Assembly: GCA_027483505.1 (NCBI GenBank) | Contig: JAIXUP010000022.1 | Span: 1-43,712, forward strand | DNA length: 43,712 bases | DNA from: Hyphomicrobiales bacterium | GTDB lineage: Bacteria > Pseudomonadota > Alphaproteobacteria > Rhizobiales > Beijerinckiaceae | Direction: 5' to 3' | In this document: positions 24,269 to 32,732 of the stretch, one piece after another | How the letters are laid out: every line of letters begins with the position of its first letter | Numbering within the stretch: position 1 is the stretch's first letter | Notes under the pieces: model-generated | Databases searched by the model: none | What the model saw: the letters and a program-made list of their open reading frames with translations, nothing else | What the model was told of the DNA's origin: nothing | Position numbers and translations under genes: made by a program

Positions 24269-25768
24269 TCAAAGAGTCTGGTTGTAGGCGCCGACTTCAG
24301 GCCGGCGCCTCAGGACGCCGTCCACCAGCGCGAACATCTGGTGGAGCCGCTCCTTCGACACCGGGCTTTCCACCACGACCACGATTTCCGGCTTGTTCGA
24401 CGAGGCGCGCACAAGGCACCAGCTGCCGTCGTCCAGCGTGCAGCGGACGCCGTTGACGGTGTTGAGGCCGCGGATGGCGTGCCCGTCAGGCCGCTGGCCC
24501 GCCGCGAACATCGCCTGAAACACGGCGATTGCATCGTCGACAACCTGATACTTGATCTCATCCGCGCAGCTCGCCGACATGGTGGGCGAACCGAAGGTCT
24601 TCGGCACGGCGCGGTACAGCTCCGCCATCGAACGGCCCGGATTGCGGTCGAGCATCTCGATCACGGCGATCGCGGTCTGCAGCCCGTCATCATAGCCGCG
24701 GCCGATCGGCGTGTTGAAGAAGAAGTGCCCGGACTTCTCGAAACCGGCCAGCGCCCCCAGTTCATTGACGCGGCGCTTGATGTAGGAATGACCCGTCTTC
24801 CAGTAATCCGTCCGGACGCCAAGCTCCTGCAGGACCGGGTCGGTCGCGTAAAGCCCCGTTGACTTCACATCGACGACAAACTGCGCGCCCGGGTGGACCT
24901 TGCCCAGATCGCGCGCCAGCATCACGCCGATCTTGTCCGCGAAGATTTCCTCGCCCTCATTGTCAACCACGCCGCAGCGGTCGCCATCGCCATCGAAGCC
25001 GAGGCCGACATCGGCGCCGGTCGCGCGGACCTTGTCGGCCATGGCGTGCAGCATCTTCATGTCTTCGGGATTGGGATTGTAGTTCGGGAAGGTGTGATCC
25101 AGCTCGACGTCGAGCGGAACGACGTCGACGCCGAGGCGCTGCAGCATCTGCGGCGCAAAGGCCCCGGCCGTTCCGTTGCCGCAGGCGGCGACGACCTTGA
25201 GCTTTCGCCTGACCGACTTGCCCGTGAGCAGGTCGTCGAGATAGCGCTCGGCGAAGCCCGGCACGAATTCATAGGCGCCGCCGGCGCGCATCCGTCCCTG
25301 CCCCGACAGGACGATGTCGCGCAGGGCGCCCATCTCCTCAGGGCCAAACGTCATCGGGCGGTTGGCTCCCATCTTCACGCCGGTCCAGCCGTTGTCGTTG
25401 TGCGAGGCCGTGACCATGGCGACGCAATCGCAATCGAGCGCGAACTGGCCGAAATACGCCATCGGCGAGAGCGCCAGGCCAATATCCTTGACCCGCATGC
25501 CCGCCGCCATCAGGCCGGCGATCAGCGCATACTTGATCGCGGCGGAGTAGCCGCGGAAATCGTGGCCAACCACGATGTCGGGCCGGACGCCGAGCCGGTG
25601 CGCCAACGTGCCGATGCCGACCCCGAGCGCCTGCACGCCCATGAGGTTGATCTCCTGCTCGAACAGCCAGCGCGCATCGTACTCGCGGAAGCCGGTCGGC
25701 TTGACCATCGGAACGGACTCATACGCAGCAGTGTTCGGCAGAAGCTTCGGAACGGGCACAGGAAACAT
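24269..25768 (-). CDS. Phosphomannomutase / phosphoglucomutase
   Basis: Alpha-D-phosphohexomutase of 499 residues interconverting sugar 1- and 6-phosphates for polysaccharide and LPS precursors. The phosphoserine loop is MVTASHNDNG with Ser122, the metal loop is FDGDGDR with Asp259/261/263, and the sugar loop is GFEKSGH with Glu344 and Ser346. The C-terminal phosphate-binding domain has LVRASSNKPEIVVVVES. All four domains are intact. Preference for mannose or glucose, or both, cannot be read from sequence. It lies between the Tad locus and hemW, converging on the former, with no obvious partner gene. Confidence 0.92.
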   Translation of the reverse strand: MFPVPVPKLLPNTAAYESVPMVKPTGFREYDARWLFEQEINLMGVQALGVGIGTLAHRLGVRPDIVVGHDFRGYSAAIKYALIAGLMAAGMRVKDIGLALSPMAYFGQFALDCDCVAMVTASHNDNGWTGVKMGANRPMTFGPEEMGALRDIVLSGQGRMRAGGAYEFVPGFAERYLDDLLTGKSVRRKLKVVAACGNGTAGAFAPQMLQRLGVDVVPLDVELDHTFPNYNPNPEDMKMLHAMADKVRATGADVGLGFDGDGDRCGVVDNEGEEIFADKIGVMLARDLGKVHPGAQFVVDVKSTGLYATDPVLQELGVRTDYWKTGHSYIKRRVNELGALAGFEKSGHFFFNTPIGRGYDDGLQTAIAVIEMLDRNPGRSMAELYRAVPKTFGSPTMSASCADEIKYQVVDDAIAVFQAMFAAGQRPDGHAIRGLNTVNGVRCTLDDGSWCLVRASSNKPEIVVVVESPVSKERLHQMFALVDGVLRRRPEVGAYNQTL

Positions 25769-25908
25769 GGAAGGACAGTCCGTTGATCGGGCGGGAGCCA
25801 GTCACGTAGCAGATTCGCCGCCCGAAATCATAACAGGCCGCCCAACCCGCGCGCCTTTGTCCGCCCGGGGACTTGCGCCCGTCATCCGAATGGCCTCATT
25901 GGCGATCC

Positions 25909-27075
25909 ATGAGCGATCACCCCACAGCCTCGGCCGGCTTCGGCGTCTACCTGCATTGGCCGTTCTGCGCCGCGAAATGCCCTTATTGCGACTTCAACAG
26001 CCATGTGAGGCACGAGAAGCCTGATGAGGCGCTGTATGTCGAGGCCTTCCGGCGCGAGATCGCCCACCGGGCCAGCCTTGCTCCGGGCCGCGTGGTCTCC
26101 TCGATCTTTCTGGGCGGAGGCACGCCGTCGCTGATGCAGCCTGGGACCGTCGCCGCCCTGCTCGACGCGGTCGGCGGCGCGTGGAGCGTGGCTGCAGATG
26201 TCGAGGTGACGCTGGAGGCCAATCCCACCAGCGTCGACGCGACGCGTTTCGCCGGTTACCGGGCTGCCGGTGTCAACCGCGTGTCGCTGGGTGTCCAGGC
26301 GCTCAACGACCGTGACCTCAAGGCGCTGGGCCGGCTGCACAGCGCCGAGGAAGCGCTGGCCGCCGTCGCGCTGGCCGGCCGGCATTTCGAACGCATGTCG
26401 TTCGACCTGATCTATGCCCGCTCGCCCCACCAGAGCGGGGCGGAATGGCAGGCCGAACTGGACCTCGCGATCGCGCATGCCGCCGAGCATCTGTCGCTTT
26501 ACCAGCTCACGATCGAGCCGGGCACAGCCTTCCATGCCCTGCATGCGGCCGGCAAGCTCTCCGTGCCGAGCGACGAACAGGCGCGGCAGCTTTACGAGAT
26601 CACACAGGAGACCTGCACGCGCCACGGCTTCGACGCCTACGAAATCTCCAACCATGCCCGCGCTCGCGCGGAATGCCGGCACAACCTCGTCTACTGGCGC
26701 TATGGCGAGTATGCCGGCATCGGCCCGGGCGCCCATGGGCGGCTGGTTGTCGATGGCCAGCGCCGGGCCCAGTCAACCGAGAAGCATCCGGAAACCTGGC
26801 TCGCCGGTGTCATGCGGCAGGGTTCTGCCCTGGTCGAGGACGAGGCGCTCTCGCCCGAGGCCGCCGGCGACGAATTCCTGCTGATGGGCCTGAGGCTCGG
26901 TGAGGGCATCGACCCTGCGACCTACACCAGACTGACCGGCCATGCGCTGGACCAGCACAGGATCGACACCCTTCTGGCCGACGGTTTGATCGCGCTCAGG
27001 CCGGATGGACGGATTGCCGCCACGGCCGACGGCGTCCTGCTGCTGGACGCGGTCGTGGCTGATCTCGCGGCCTGA
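25909..27075 (+). CDS. hemW: Radical SAM heme chaperone HemW
   Basis: Radical SAM protein of 388 residues related to HemN but acting as a heme chaperone in respiratory enzyme maturation. The [4Fe-4S] motif is Cys20-AAK-Cys24-PY-Cys27, lacking the fourth cysteine of true HemN. The SAM motif IFLGGGTPSLM, then EANPTSVDATRFAGYRAAGVNR in part, and SLGVQALNDRDLKALGR confirm the family. The C-terminal HemN-C domain ends with LIALRPDGRIAATADGVLLLD in part. I chose ATG 25909, which keeps the normal short N-terminus. In many relatives rdgB precedes it; here the phosphomutase does. Confidence 0.93.
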   Translation: MSDHPTASAGFGVYLHWPFCAAKCPYCDFNSHVRHEKPDEALYVEAFRREIAHRASLAPGRVVSSIFLGGGTPSLMQPGTVAALLDAVGGAWSVAADVEVTLEANPTSVDATRFAGYRAAGVNRVSLGVQALNDRDLKALGRLHSAEEALAAVALAGRHFERMSFDLIYARSPHQSGAEWQAELDLAIAHAAEHLSLYQLTIEPGTAFHALHAAGKLSVPSDEQARQLYEITQETCTRHGFDAYEISNHARARAECRHNLVYWRYGEYAGIGPGAHGRLVVDGQRRAQSTEKHPETWLAGVMRQGSALVEDEALSPEAAGDEFLLMGLRLGEGIDPATYTRLTGHALDQHRIDTLLADGLIALRPDGRIAATADGVLLLDAVVADLAA

Positions 27076-27078
27076 CGA

Positions 27079-28260
27079 TCAGGCGGTGCGGGCAAACTCG
27101 CGCGGCGCGGCGCTGACCGTGACCGCCGTGCCATTGCGGACCTCCAGCACGGCGAGGCCGCGCTCGATCATGCCGTCGCGGCGGAAGCGGAACAGGCCGT
27201 CAACCCCCTCGAAGCCCGAACTGTTGGTCAGCACCGCCTCGGAGAAGCGCTGCGTGCCCTGCTGGCGTGCGAGCGCGGCCACCAGCGTGACGGCTGTGTA
27301 GGCGAGGGAAGCGATCCGTGTGGGCGCACTGCCGAAGCGCGCCTGATAGCGCTGGGCAAAGGCGTTGAAGCCCGACGCCTCGGGCGCCGCGAACCATCCG
27401 CCCTGCAGTTGCAGCACGCGGAAGGCGCGCGCATCATTCCAGACGCCGCTGCCGAGCAGCTTCACCCGCTGGCTGTTGAGGCCAGCGCCCTGCAGCGCCT
27501 GGCCAATGGCCGGCAAGGTGTCGGCGGTTTCGGGCGTGAACAACGCATCGATCTGCGCCAGCGCCGGCGTGAGCCGGCCCACCGCCTCCTGGAGCTTGCC
27601 CTGATCCAGCGCGAAGCGTTCGATGGCCACCACCCGCACCTGGCGCTGGGCGCAGGCCTGCTGGAAGGCTGCCTCGACCACGCGTCCGTAGGCCGTGTCG
27701 GGGATGAGGGCGGCGAAGGACCGGCGGCCCTGCTGCACCGCGTAGGAGATCACGCGGCTGACCTCGAGTTCGGCGACGAACGACATAAGGTAGACGCCCG
27801 GCGCCGCAACGGCCTGATCGGTGGAGAAGGCGATCACGGGCCGGCCTGCGGGGCGCGCCACCGAGGCGACGGCCTGGACCGAAGGCGCGAACAGCGGCCC
27901 GATGATCACTTCCGCACCTTCGGCGAGCGCCTCCTGCGCGCCCGTGCGGGCGGCGTCAGTCGTGCCGGCGTCATCCTTGACGATCAGGCGGATGTTGGGA
28001 TTCTGGAATTCGGCCAGGGCCATCTCGGCGGCGTTCTTCAGCGCGTTGCCGACGATACCGCCCTGTCCGCCGGCGGTCAGCGGCACGATCAAGGCCACCG
28101 GAACCACCCCGGCGGTTGCGCTCGGCGGCGTTGCCGGGCCTGCTGCAGGAGGGCTGCCGAGGCCCGTGTCGAAGCCTGGCAGGCCGCTTCCGCAGGCCGC
28201 AAGACTGGTCGACAGCGCCGAAGCACCGAGAAATTTCAGGCCGGAACGGCGATTGATCAT
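27079..28260 (-). CDS. Penicillin-binding protein activator / LppC-like lipoprotein
   Basis: Periplasmic-binding-fold lipoprotein of 393 residues, related to LpoA/LppC and to branched-chain amino acid binding proteins. The N-terminus has MINRRSGLKFLG and then LAAC with Cys23 as lipidation site; the Arg pair hints at Tat export. The binding fold includes VIIGPLFAPSVQAVA and RVVEAAFQQACA. Conserved position before rsmI-yraN-gshB supports the PBP-activator call, as LpoA/LppC precedes rsmI-yraN in many Proteobacteria. I start at ATG 28260; a TTG at 28272 is possible. It converges on hemW with a three-base gap. Confidence 0.84.
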   Translation of the reverse strand: MINRRSGLKFLGASALSTSLAACGSGLPGFDTGLGSPPAAGPATPPSATAGVVPVALIVPLTAGGQGGIVGNALKNAAEMALAEFQNPNIRLIVKDDAGTTDAARTGAQEALAEGAEVIIGPLFAPSVQAVASVARPAGRPVIAFSTDQAVAAPGVYLMSFVAELEVSRVISYAVQQGRRSFAALIPDTAYGRVVEAAFQQACAQRQVRVVAIERFALDQGKLQEAVGRLTPALAQIDALFTPETADTLPAIGQALQGAGLNSQRVKLLGSGVWNDARAFRVLQLQGGWFAAPEASGFNAFAQRYQARFGSAPTRIASLAYTAVTLVAALARQQGTQRFSEAVLTNSSGFEGVDGLFRFRRDGMIERGLAVLEVRNGTAVTVSAAPREFARTA

Positions 28261-28437
28261 GGTTTCAGACAAGCGGAGGCCTCGGCGGATCAGGATCGTG
28301 ACATTATCAAGTTTTGCAGGTTCGAAACAGCTTCATTCTGACAAGGAAGGGATAACGCGCTGTTAACTGTAGCGCGGCGGCGCGGCCGCCGTGCGCCGGG
28401 GCTGGCGCGGCGGCGGCGATCATGGCAGTTCTGGCCG

Positions 28438-29346
28438 ATGAGCAAAGACGATCGGACGCCCGCTTCGAACGCCTACACCGCCTTCGGCATCAAGGCCGAG
28501 GCGCAGGTGCTGGCCGCCGGCCTGCACATTGTCGCAACCCCTATCGGCAATCTCGGGGACATCTCCCTGCGCGCGCTGGCGACGCTGGCGGCGGCGGACC
28601 TTATCCTGGCCGAGGACACGCGCGTGACCAAGGTCCTGCTGGCCCATTACGGCATTTCGACCCCGCTCAGCGCCTATCACGAGCACAATGCCGCGGAGAT
28701 GCGGCCAAAAGTCCTTGCCCGCCTCAAGGCCGGCGGACGGCTGGCGCTGGTCAGCGACGCCGGCACGCCGCTGGTCTCCGATCCCGGTTACCGGCTGGTC
28801 GAGGACGCGGTGACGGAAGGCTTCGCGGTCACCGGCGTCCCCGGGCCGTCGGCGGTGCTGGCTGCGCTCGTGGTGGCGGGGCTGCCGACGGACCGCTTCT
28901 TCTTCGAGGGTTTCCTGCCGCCGCGCACGGCGGCGAGGCGGGCGCGACTCGCCGAGCTTGGTGCCATTCCCGCAACGCTGGTGCTGTTCGAATCGCCGCG
29001 CCGGCTGGCTGAAATGCTCGCCGACGCCGCTGCGATGCTGGGGGCGCGGCCGGCGGCGGTGGCGCGCGAGCTGACCAAGCTGCACGAGACAGTCCGGCGC
29101 GGCATGCTGCCGGATCTGGCCCGGCTCTATGCGGAGGGCGAGACGGCGCGCGGCGAGATCGTGGTGCTGATTGGCGCCAGCGACGGGCTGCCCGCCACCG
29201 GCAGCGGCGATCTGGTCGATGCCAAGCTCAAGGCCGCGCTGGCCACGCTGTCGCTGAAGGAGGCGGTGGCGCAGGTCTCCGCCGACACCGGGCTGCCACG
29301 CCGCAAGATCTATGCGCGCGCCCTCGAACTCACGCGCGTGCCGTGA
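28438..29346 (+). CDS. rsmI: 16S rRNA (cytidine-1402-2'-O)-methyltransferase RsmI
   Basis: Methylates the ribose of C1402 in the 30S decoding centre. The 302-residue protein has the family pattern LHIVATPIGNLGDISLRAL (near 31-49), AEDTRVTKVLLAHYGI, ALVSDAGTPLVSDPG, TGVPGPSAVLAAL and FFFEGFLPPR, with a C-terminal helical domain ending in RKIYARALELTRVP. The N-terminal 25 residues are an extension beyond the Escherichia protein. The ribosome site is weak. It overlaps yraN by four bases (GTGA, 29343-29346), so the pair is coupled. Confidence 0.95.
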   Translation: MSKDDRTPASNAYTAFGIKAEAQVLAAGLHIVATPIGNLGDISLRALATLAAADLILAEDTRVTKVLLAHYGISTPLSAYHEHNAAEMRPKVLARLKAGGRLALVSDAGTPLVSDPGYRLVEDAVTEGFAVTGVPGPSAVLAALVVAGLPTDRFFFEGFLPPRTAARRARLAELGAIPATLVLFESPRRLAEMLADAAAMLGARPAAVARELTKLHETVRRGMLPDLARLYAEGETARGEIVVLIGASDGLPATGSGDLVDAKLKAALATLSLKEAVAQVSADTGLPRRKIYARALELTRVP

Positions 29347-29723
29347 GCGGTGCCCGAAGCCGGCGCGCGACAGCATCGCTCGCAACCGGCGCATGGGCCG
29401 AGCGCGCGGCGCTGGTAGCGCTGGCGCTCAAGGGCTACCGGCCGCTGGCCCGGCGCTATGGCGGCAAGGGAGGCGAGATCGACCTCATCGCACAACGCGG
29501 ACGCACGATCATCTTCGTCGAGGTGAAGGCGCGCGCCAGCGAGGCGGACGCGGCCTCCGCCATCACGGCGGAGAAGATCAGGCTGGTCAACCGGCGAATC
29601 CGCGACTGGCGGGCGCGCAACCCCTGGGCCGAGGGCTGCACGCTGAGGGCGGACGCGGTCTTCATCGGGCGCGGCGCCTGGCCACGGCATGTCGCCAACA
29701 TCTTTCCGGTCGAGATGCTGTAG
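29343..29723 (+). CDS. yraN: YraN/UPF0102 nuclease-like protein
   Basis: Protein of 126 residues starting with a GTG that overlaps the rsmI stop. The PD-(D/E)XK-type core is clear: GGKGGEIDLIAQRGRTIIFV, then VEVKAR, giving E / D / ExK residues. A basic N-terminus precedes the helix GAWAERAALVALALKGYRPLARR in part. UPF0102 proteins may act on Holliday-like DNA but their role is not settled. rsmI-yraN-gshB is a widespread alphaproteobacterial order. A terminator follows 26 bases after the stop. Confidence 0.9.
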   Translation: MSGARSRRATASLATGAWAERAALVALALKGYRPLARRYGGKGGEIDLIAQRGRTIIFVEVKARASEADAASAITAEKIRLVNRRIRDWRARNPWAEGCTLRADAVFIGRGAWPRHVANIFPVEML

Positions 29724-29748
29724 GGCGCGGCCGCAGACCTCTTGTCAG

Positions 29749-29767
29749 GGCAAGGGGCTTGCCTTTT
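29749..29767 (+). terminator. Terminator after yraN
   Basis: GGCAAG (29749-29754) pairs with CTTGCC (29758-29763) around GGG, followed by TTTT. A compact Rho-independent-type structure ending the rsmI-yraN transcript before gshB; the 6-bp stem makes it moderate in strength. Confidence 0.55.
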
Positions 29768-29828
29768 CGGACGGAGCGCGCCGATAAGCGGCGTTACAGG
29801 CCAAAGCGTCGCAAACAGGACCGATCCC

Positions 29829-30773
29829 ATGACCCTTACCGTCGCCGTGCAGATGGACCCGATCGAGCGCATCAAGATCGCGGGCGATTCGAGCTTCGCC
29901 TTGATGCTGGAGGCGGCGCGGCGCGGACACCGGCTTTACACCTACACGCCGGACAAGCTCTCGATGCGGGATGGCAAGGTCGTCGCCGTGGCCAAGCCCA
30001 CGCAGGTGCGCGACATAGAGGGCGACCATGTCACGCTCGGGCCTGAAGAGCGGATCGACCTTGGCGACGTCGATGTGGTGCTGCTGAGGCAGGACCCGCC
30101 GTTTGATATGGGCTATGTCACCACGACCCACCTGCTCGAACGCATCCACCCGAAGACGCTGGTGGTCAACGATCCGGCCCATGTGCGCAACGCGCCGGAG
30201 AAGATCTTCGTCACCGATTTCCCCCAGTTGATGCCGGCGACGCTGATCACCCGCGACAAGGCCGAGATCGAGGCCTTCCGGGCCGAATTCGGCGACATCG
30301 TGATGAAGCCGCTCTACGGCAATGGCGGGGCGGCGGTGTTCAAGGTCGGCGCGGTCGACCCGAATTTCGGCTCGCTCTACGACCTGTTCGCCACGCTGTT
30401 CAAGGAGCCCTGGGTGGTGCAGCGCTTCCTGCCCAAGGTGACCGAGGGCGACAAGCGCATCATCCTCGTCGACGGCGTGGTCAAGGGCGCGATCAACCGT
30501 GTGCCGGCCGCCAACGACATCCGCTCCAACATGGTGCGCGGCGGCGCGGCCAAGCCGACCGACCTGTCAGCGCGCGAGCTGGAGATCTGCGAAACCATCG
30601 GGCCGCAACTGAAGGCGCGCGGCCTGATCTTCGTCGGCATCGACGTGATCGACGGCAACCTGACCGAGATCAACGTCACGTCCCCCACAGGCCTGCGCGC
30701 CATCAAGCGGCTCGGCGGGCCTGACCTGGCCATGGATATCTGGGACGCGATCGAGGTCAAGGTGGGGAGCTGA
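29829..30773 (+). CDS. gshB: Glutathione synthase
   Basis: ATP-grasp ligase of 314 residues joining gamma-glutamylcysteine and glycine in the cytoplasm. It starts [20 protein letters not shown], the standard GshB N-terminus with the DPIE motif. It has [29 protein letters not shown], the ATP-grasp lid [16 protein letters not shown], and [21 protein letters not shown] near the C-terminus, which binds metal and glutathione. ATG 29829 has CAGGACC upstream. A separate promoter is likely because the preceding pair ends in a hairpin. Confidence 0.95.
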   Translation: MTLTVAVQMDPIERIKIAGDSSFALMLEAARRGHRLYTYTPDKLSMRDGKVVAVAKPTQVRDIEGDHVTLGPEERIDLGDVDVVLLRQDPPFDMGYVTTTHLLERIHPKTLVVNDPAHVRNAPEKIFVTDFPQLMPATLITRDKAEIEAFRAEFGDIVMKPLYGNGGAAVFKVGAVDPNFGSLYDLFATLFKEPWVVQRFLPKVTEGDKRIILVDGVVKGAINRVPAANDIRSNMVRGGAAKPTDLSARELEICETIGPQLKARGLIFVGIDVIDGNLTEINVTSPTGLRAIKRLGGPDLAMDIWDAIEVKVGS

Positions 30774-30875
30774 CAGCTCACGGCTGAATCTGTCGCAGTT
30801 GAAGTTGGCGGCGAGCGCCCCATGTCATGGGCGACAAAAGCGTTTCATTGCTGAAAATCCTGTGAGTCCTGATCT

Positions 30876-31799
30876 ATGCTGCAGTATTACATCCCTCTGG
30901 TCGGCTATCCTTATGCTGGCCATCCCTCAGACTGTCCGGTCTGCAGCTCCAGCCACCACAGCGCCATTTCGCGTTTCGATCGCCGCCTGAAGCAGTTGTC
31001 GACCGTCCTGTGCGATGATTGCGGATTGATGTTCACCAATCCAATGCCGACCGAACTCGAGCTCGCAGTCTACTATCGAACGCAATACCGCCTCGATTAC
31101 CAGTTTTCTCTCGGAAAGCCCGGGCAGCGGCACGTGCGCAAGAAGATGCGCGAAGCGGTGCAACGCCACGCCGTGCTCGCGCCCTATCTCGGCGGACGCA
31201 AGGTTCGCATGCTCGATTTCGGTTGCGGATCGGGCGAACTGGTCCGGCAGTTCGCTCTTGAGGGGCATTCCGCCACCGGTCTCGAGCCCGGCTCGGGCTA
31301 TGCCCAGCATGCGGTGGACCTTGCGCCGACCGCCGGCACGTTCCGGATCGACAACGCGCCGTGGCAGACAGTCGCCTATCCCGCCGCATCCTTCGAACTG
31401 GTCACGATGCTGCATGTTCTGGAGCATCTTCCGCAACCCGTCGCGGCCCTGGCCGCAGTCCATCGCTGGCTCACGCCCGGCGGACTTCTGCATGTGGAAG
31501 TGCCGAACATGCAAGGCTATGACCTGAAGGGCTTCGAACGCTTCCACTTCGCCCATGTGATCGGCTTTTCACGTGACAACCTGATTCACGCCGCGCGGTT
31601 GGCGGGTTTCTCGCTTCTGGCGGAAAAGTCGCCCACATCGCTCGTCTTCACCAAACTGGGCGGCGAATCCTGCGCGGCGATCATCGACCTCAAGGGCACG
31701 GCACGCCGCAACCGCGCCGAGTATTCGGAGCCTATCACGGCGCTGCGCTATCTGATGCATCACGCGCGGCGGCTCACGCGCAGGCTGCTGTCCCGGTAG
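30876..31799 (+). CDS. Class I SAM methyltransferase with N-terminal zinc ribbon
   Basis: Protein of 307 residues. The N-terminus has two CxxC pairs, Cys20/Cys23 in CPVC and Cys46/Cys49 in CDDC, followed by GLMFTNPMPTELELAVYY. This zinc-ribbon head is seen in methyltransferases of sugar or surface-polysaccharide clusters. The Rossmann SAM domain has motif I MLDFGCGSGELV (112-123), an acidic LEPGSG after strand two, and LHVLEHLPQP. The tail is basic. Substrate is unknown, no sugar genes lie nearby, and it stands alone between gshB and moeB. It may be a later insertion into this region, but sequence composition was not measured. Confidence 0.83.
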   Translation: MLQYYIPLVGYPYAGHPSDCPVCSSSHHSAISRFDRRLKQLSTVLCDDCGLMFTNPMPTELELAVYYRTQYRLDYQFSLGKPGQRHVRKKMREAVQRHAVLAPYLGGRKVRMLDFGCGSGELVRQFALEGHSATGLEPGSGYAQHAVDLAPTAGTFRIDNAPWQTVAYPAASFELVTMLHVLEHLPQPVAALAAVHRWLTPGGLLHVEVPNMQGYDLKGFERFHFAHVIGFSRDNLIHAARLAGFSLLAEKSPTSLVFTKLGGESCAAIIDLKGTARRNRAEYSEPITALRYLMHHARRLTRRLLSR

Positions 31800-31832
31800 C
31801 GGCAGCGGGGTTCCCGGCGAAGGCAGCCGCCG

Positions 31833-32570
31833 TCAATACCCCACCTCCTCCACCCGCATGCCCATGGCGTCGACCATCAGGAAGCGGCCGACCAGCCCTG
31901 TGCCGAAGCCTGTGATCTGGCGGATGACCTCCAGCGCCATCAACGAGCCCATGACCCCGGCGAGCGCGCCGAGAACGCCCGCTTCCGCGCAGGTCGGCAC
32001 CACGCCGGCGGCGGGCGCCTGAGGAAACAGGTCACGGTAGGACGGGTACGGCGTGCCATCGCCGCGACGCTCGAAGGGGCGCAACGTGGTCAGCGTGCCG
32101 TCGAAGCGGCCGAGCGCGGCGGTGACCAGCGGTTTCCGCTCGGCCAGGCAGGCATCGGCAACCAGATAGCGGGTCGCGAAGTTGTCGCAGCCATCGGCGA
32201 CGAGGTCGTAGCTGGCGATCAGGGCGCGGGCGTTGTGCCCGTCGAGGCGGTAGGCGTGCGGCTCGACCAGCACATGCGGGTTGAGCCGCGCCACGGCCTC
32301 GGCTGCGCTCGACGCCTTGGGGCGTCCGATGTCCGGCGTACCATGGATGACCTGGCGCTGCAGGTTCGACAGCGAGACCTCGTCGTCATCGACGATGCCG
32401 AGGCAGCCGACGCCGGCAGCGGCGAGATACATCAGCAGTGGCGAGCCCAGCCCGCCCGCGCCGATCACCAGAACCCGCGCCGTGCTCAGCCGCGTCTGGC
32501 CCGGCCCGCCGATCTCGGGCAGAACCAGGTGGCGGGCATAGCGCTCGATTTCATCATCGCTGAAGCTCAT
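31833..32570 (-). CDS. MoeB/ThiF/HesA-family adenylyltransferase lacking zinc CxxC pairs
   Basis: E1-like enzyme of 245 residues that would adenylate the C-terminal Gly-Gly of a sulfur-carrier protein such as MoaD or ThiS. The nucleotide loop is VLVIGAGGLGSP (about 33-44), then GIVDDDEVSLSNLQRQVIH and DGCDNFATRY. Conserved Cys194 in VPTCAEAGVLG is kept. The CxxC normally found in PCYRCLFP-type segments is replaced by PYPSYRDLFP (174-183), and the protein ends at residue 245 without the second CxxC. Whether it is MoeB or another family member is uncertain. Start ATG 32570 gives the usual N-terminus ERYARHLVLPEIG. Confidence 0.82.
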   Translation of the reverse strand: MSFSDDEIERYARHLVLPEIGGPGQTRLSTARVLVIGAGGLGSPLLMYLAAAGVGCLGIVDDDEVSLSNLQRQVIHGTPDIGRPKASSAAEAVARLNPHVLVEPHAYRLDGHNARALIASYDLVADGCDNFATRYLVADACLAERKPLVTAALGRFDGTLTTLRPFERRGDGTPYPSYRDLFPQAPAAGVVPTCAEAGVLGALAGVMGSLMALEVIRQITGFGTGLVGRFLMVDAMGMRVEEVGY

Positions 32571-32732
32571 GGAGCAGCCGTAAAGGGCCTGAAACCATGC
32601 GGCAATGTGGAAAATGCAGGCAAATCGCACCTGCGACCTTGCTGGACCTTGGCGCTGGCCTATTTGACATGCCATCGTAGCTGCCAGTCACGGCGGCATC
32701 ACGCGTATCCGTCGTCTTTTGGGAGGTATCAT

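Noticed and set aside
24285..24309. Near-palindrome AGGCGCCG...CGGCGCCT close to the phosphomutase end, a possible terminator.
   Set aside because: It lies within the coding sequence, before the stop reached from the minus strand, and has no T-run on either side.
11792..28367. GTTAAC seen five times between genes (11792, 20726, 22034, 22930, 28362) as a possible special motif.
   Set aside because: The number is close to what base composition predicts, and the hexamer carries a stop codon in one frame so it is depleted in coding DNA. Only the copies within longer CtrA-like boxes were kept.
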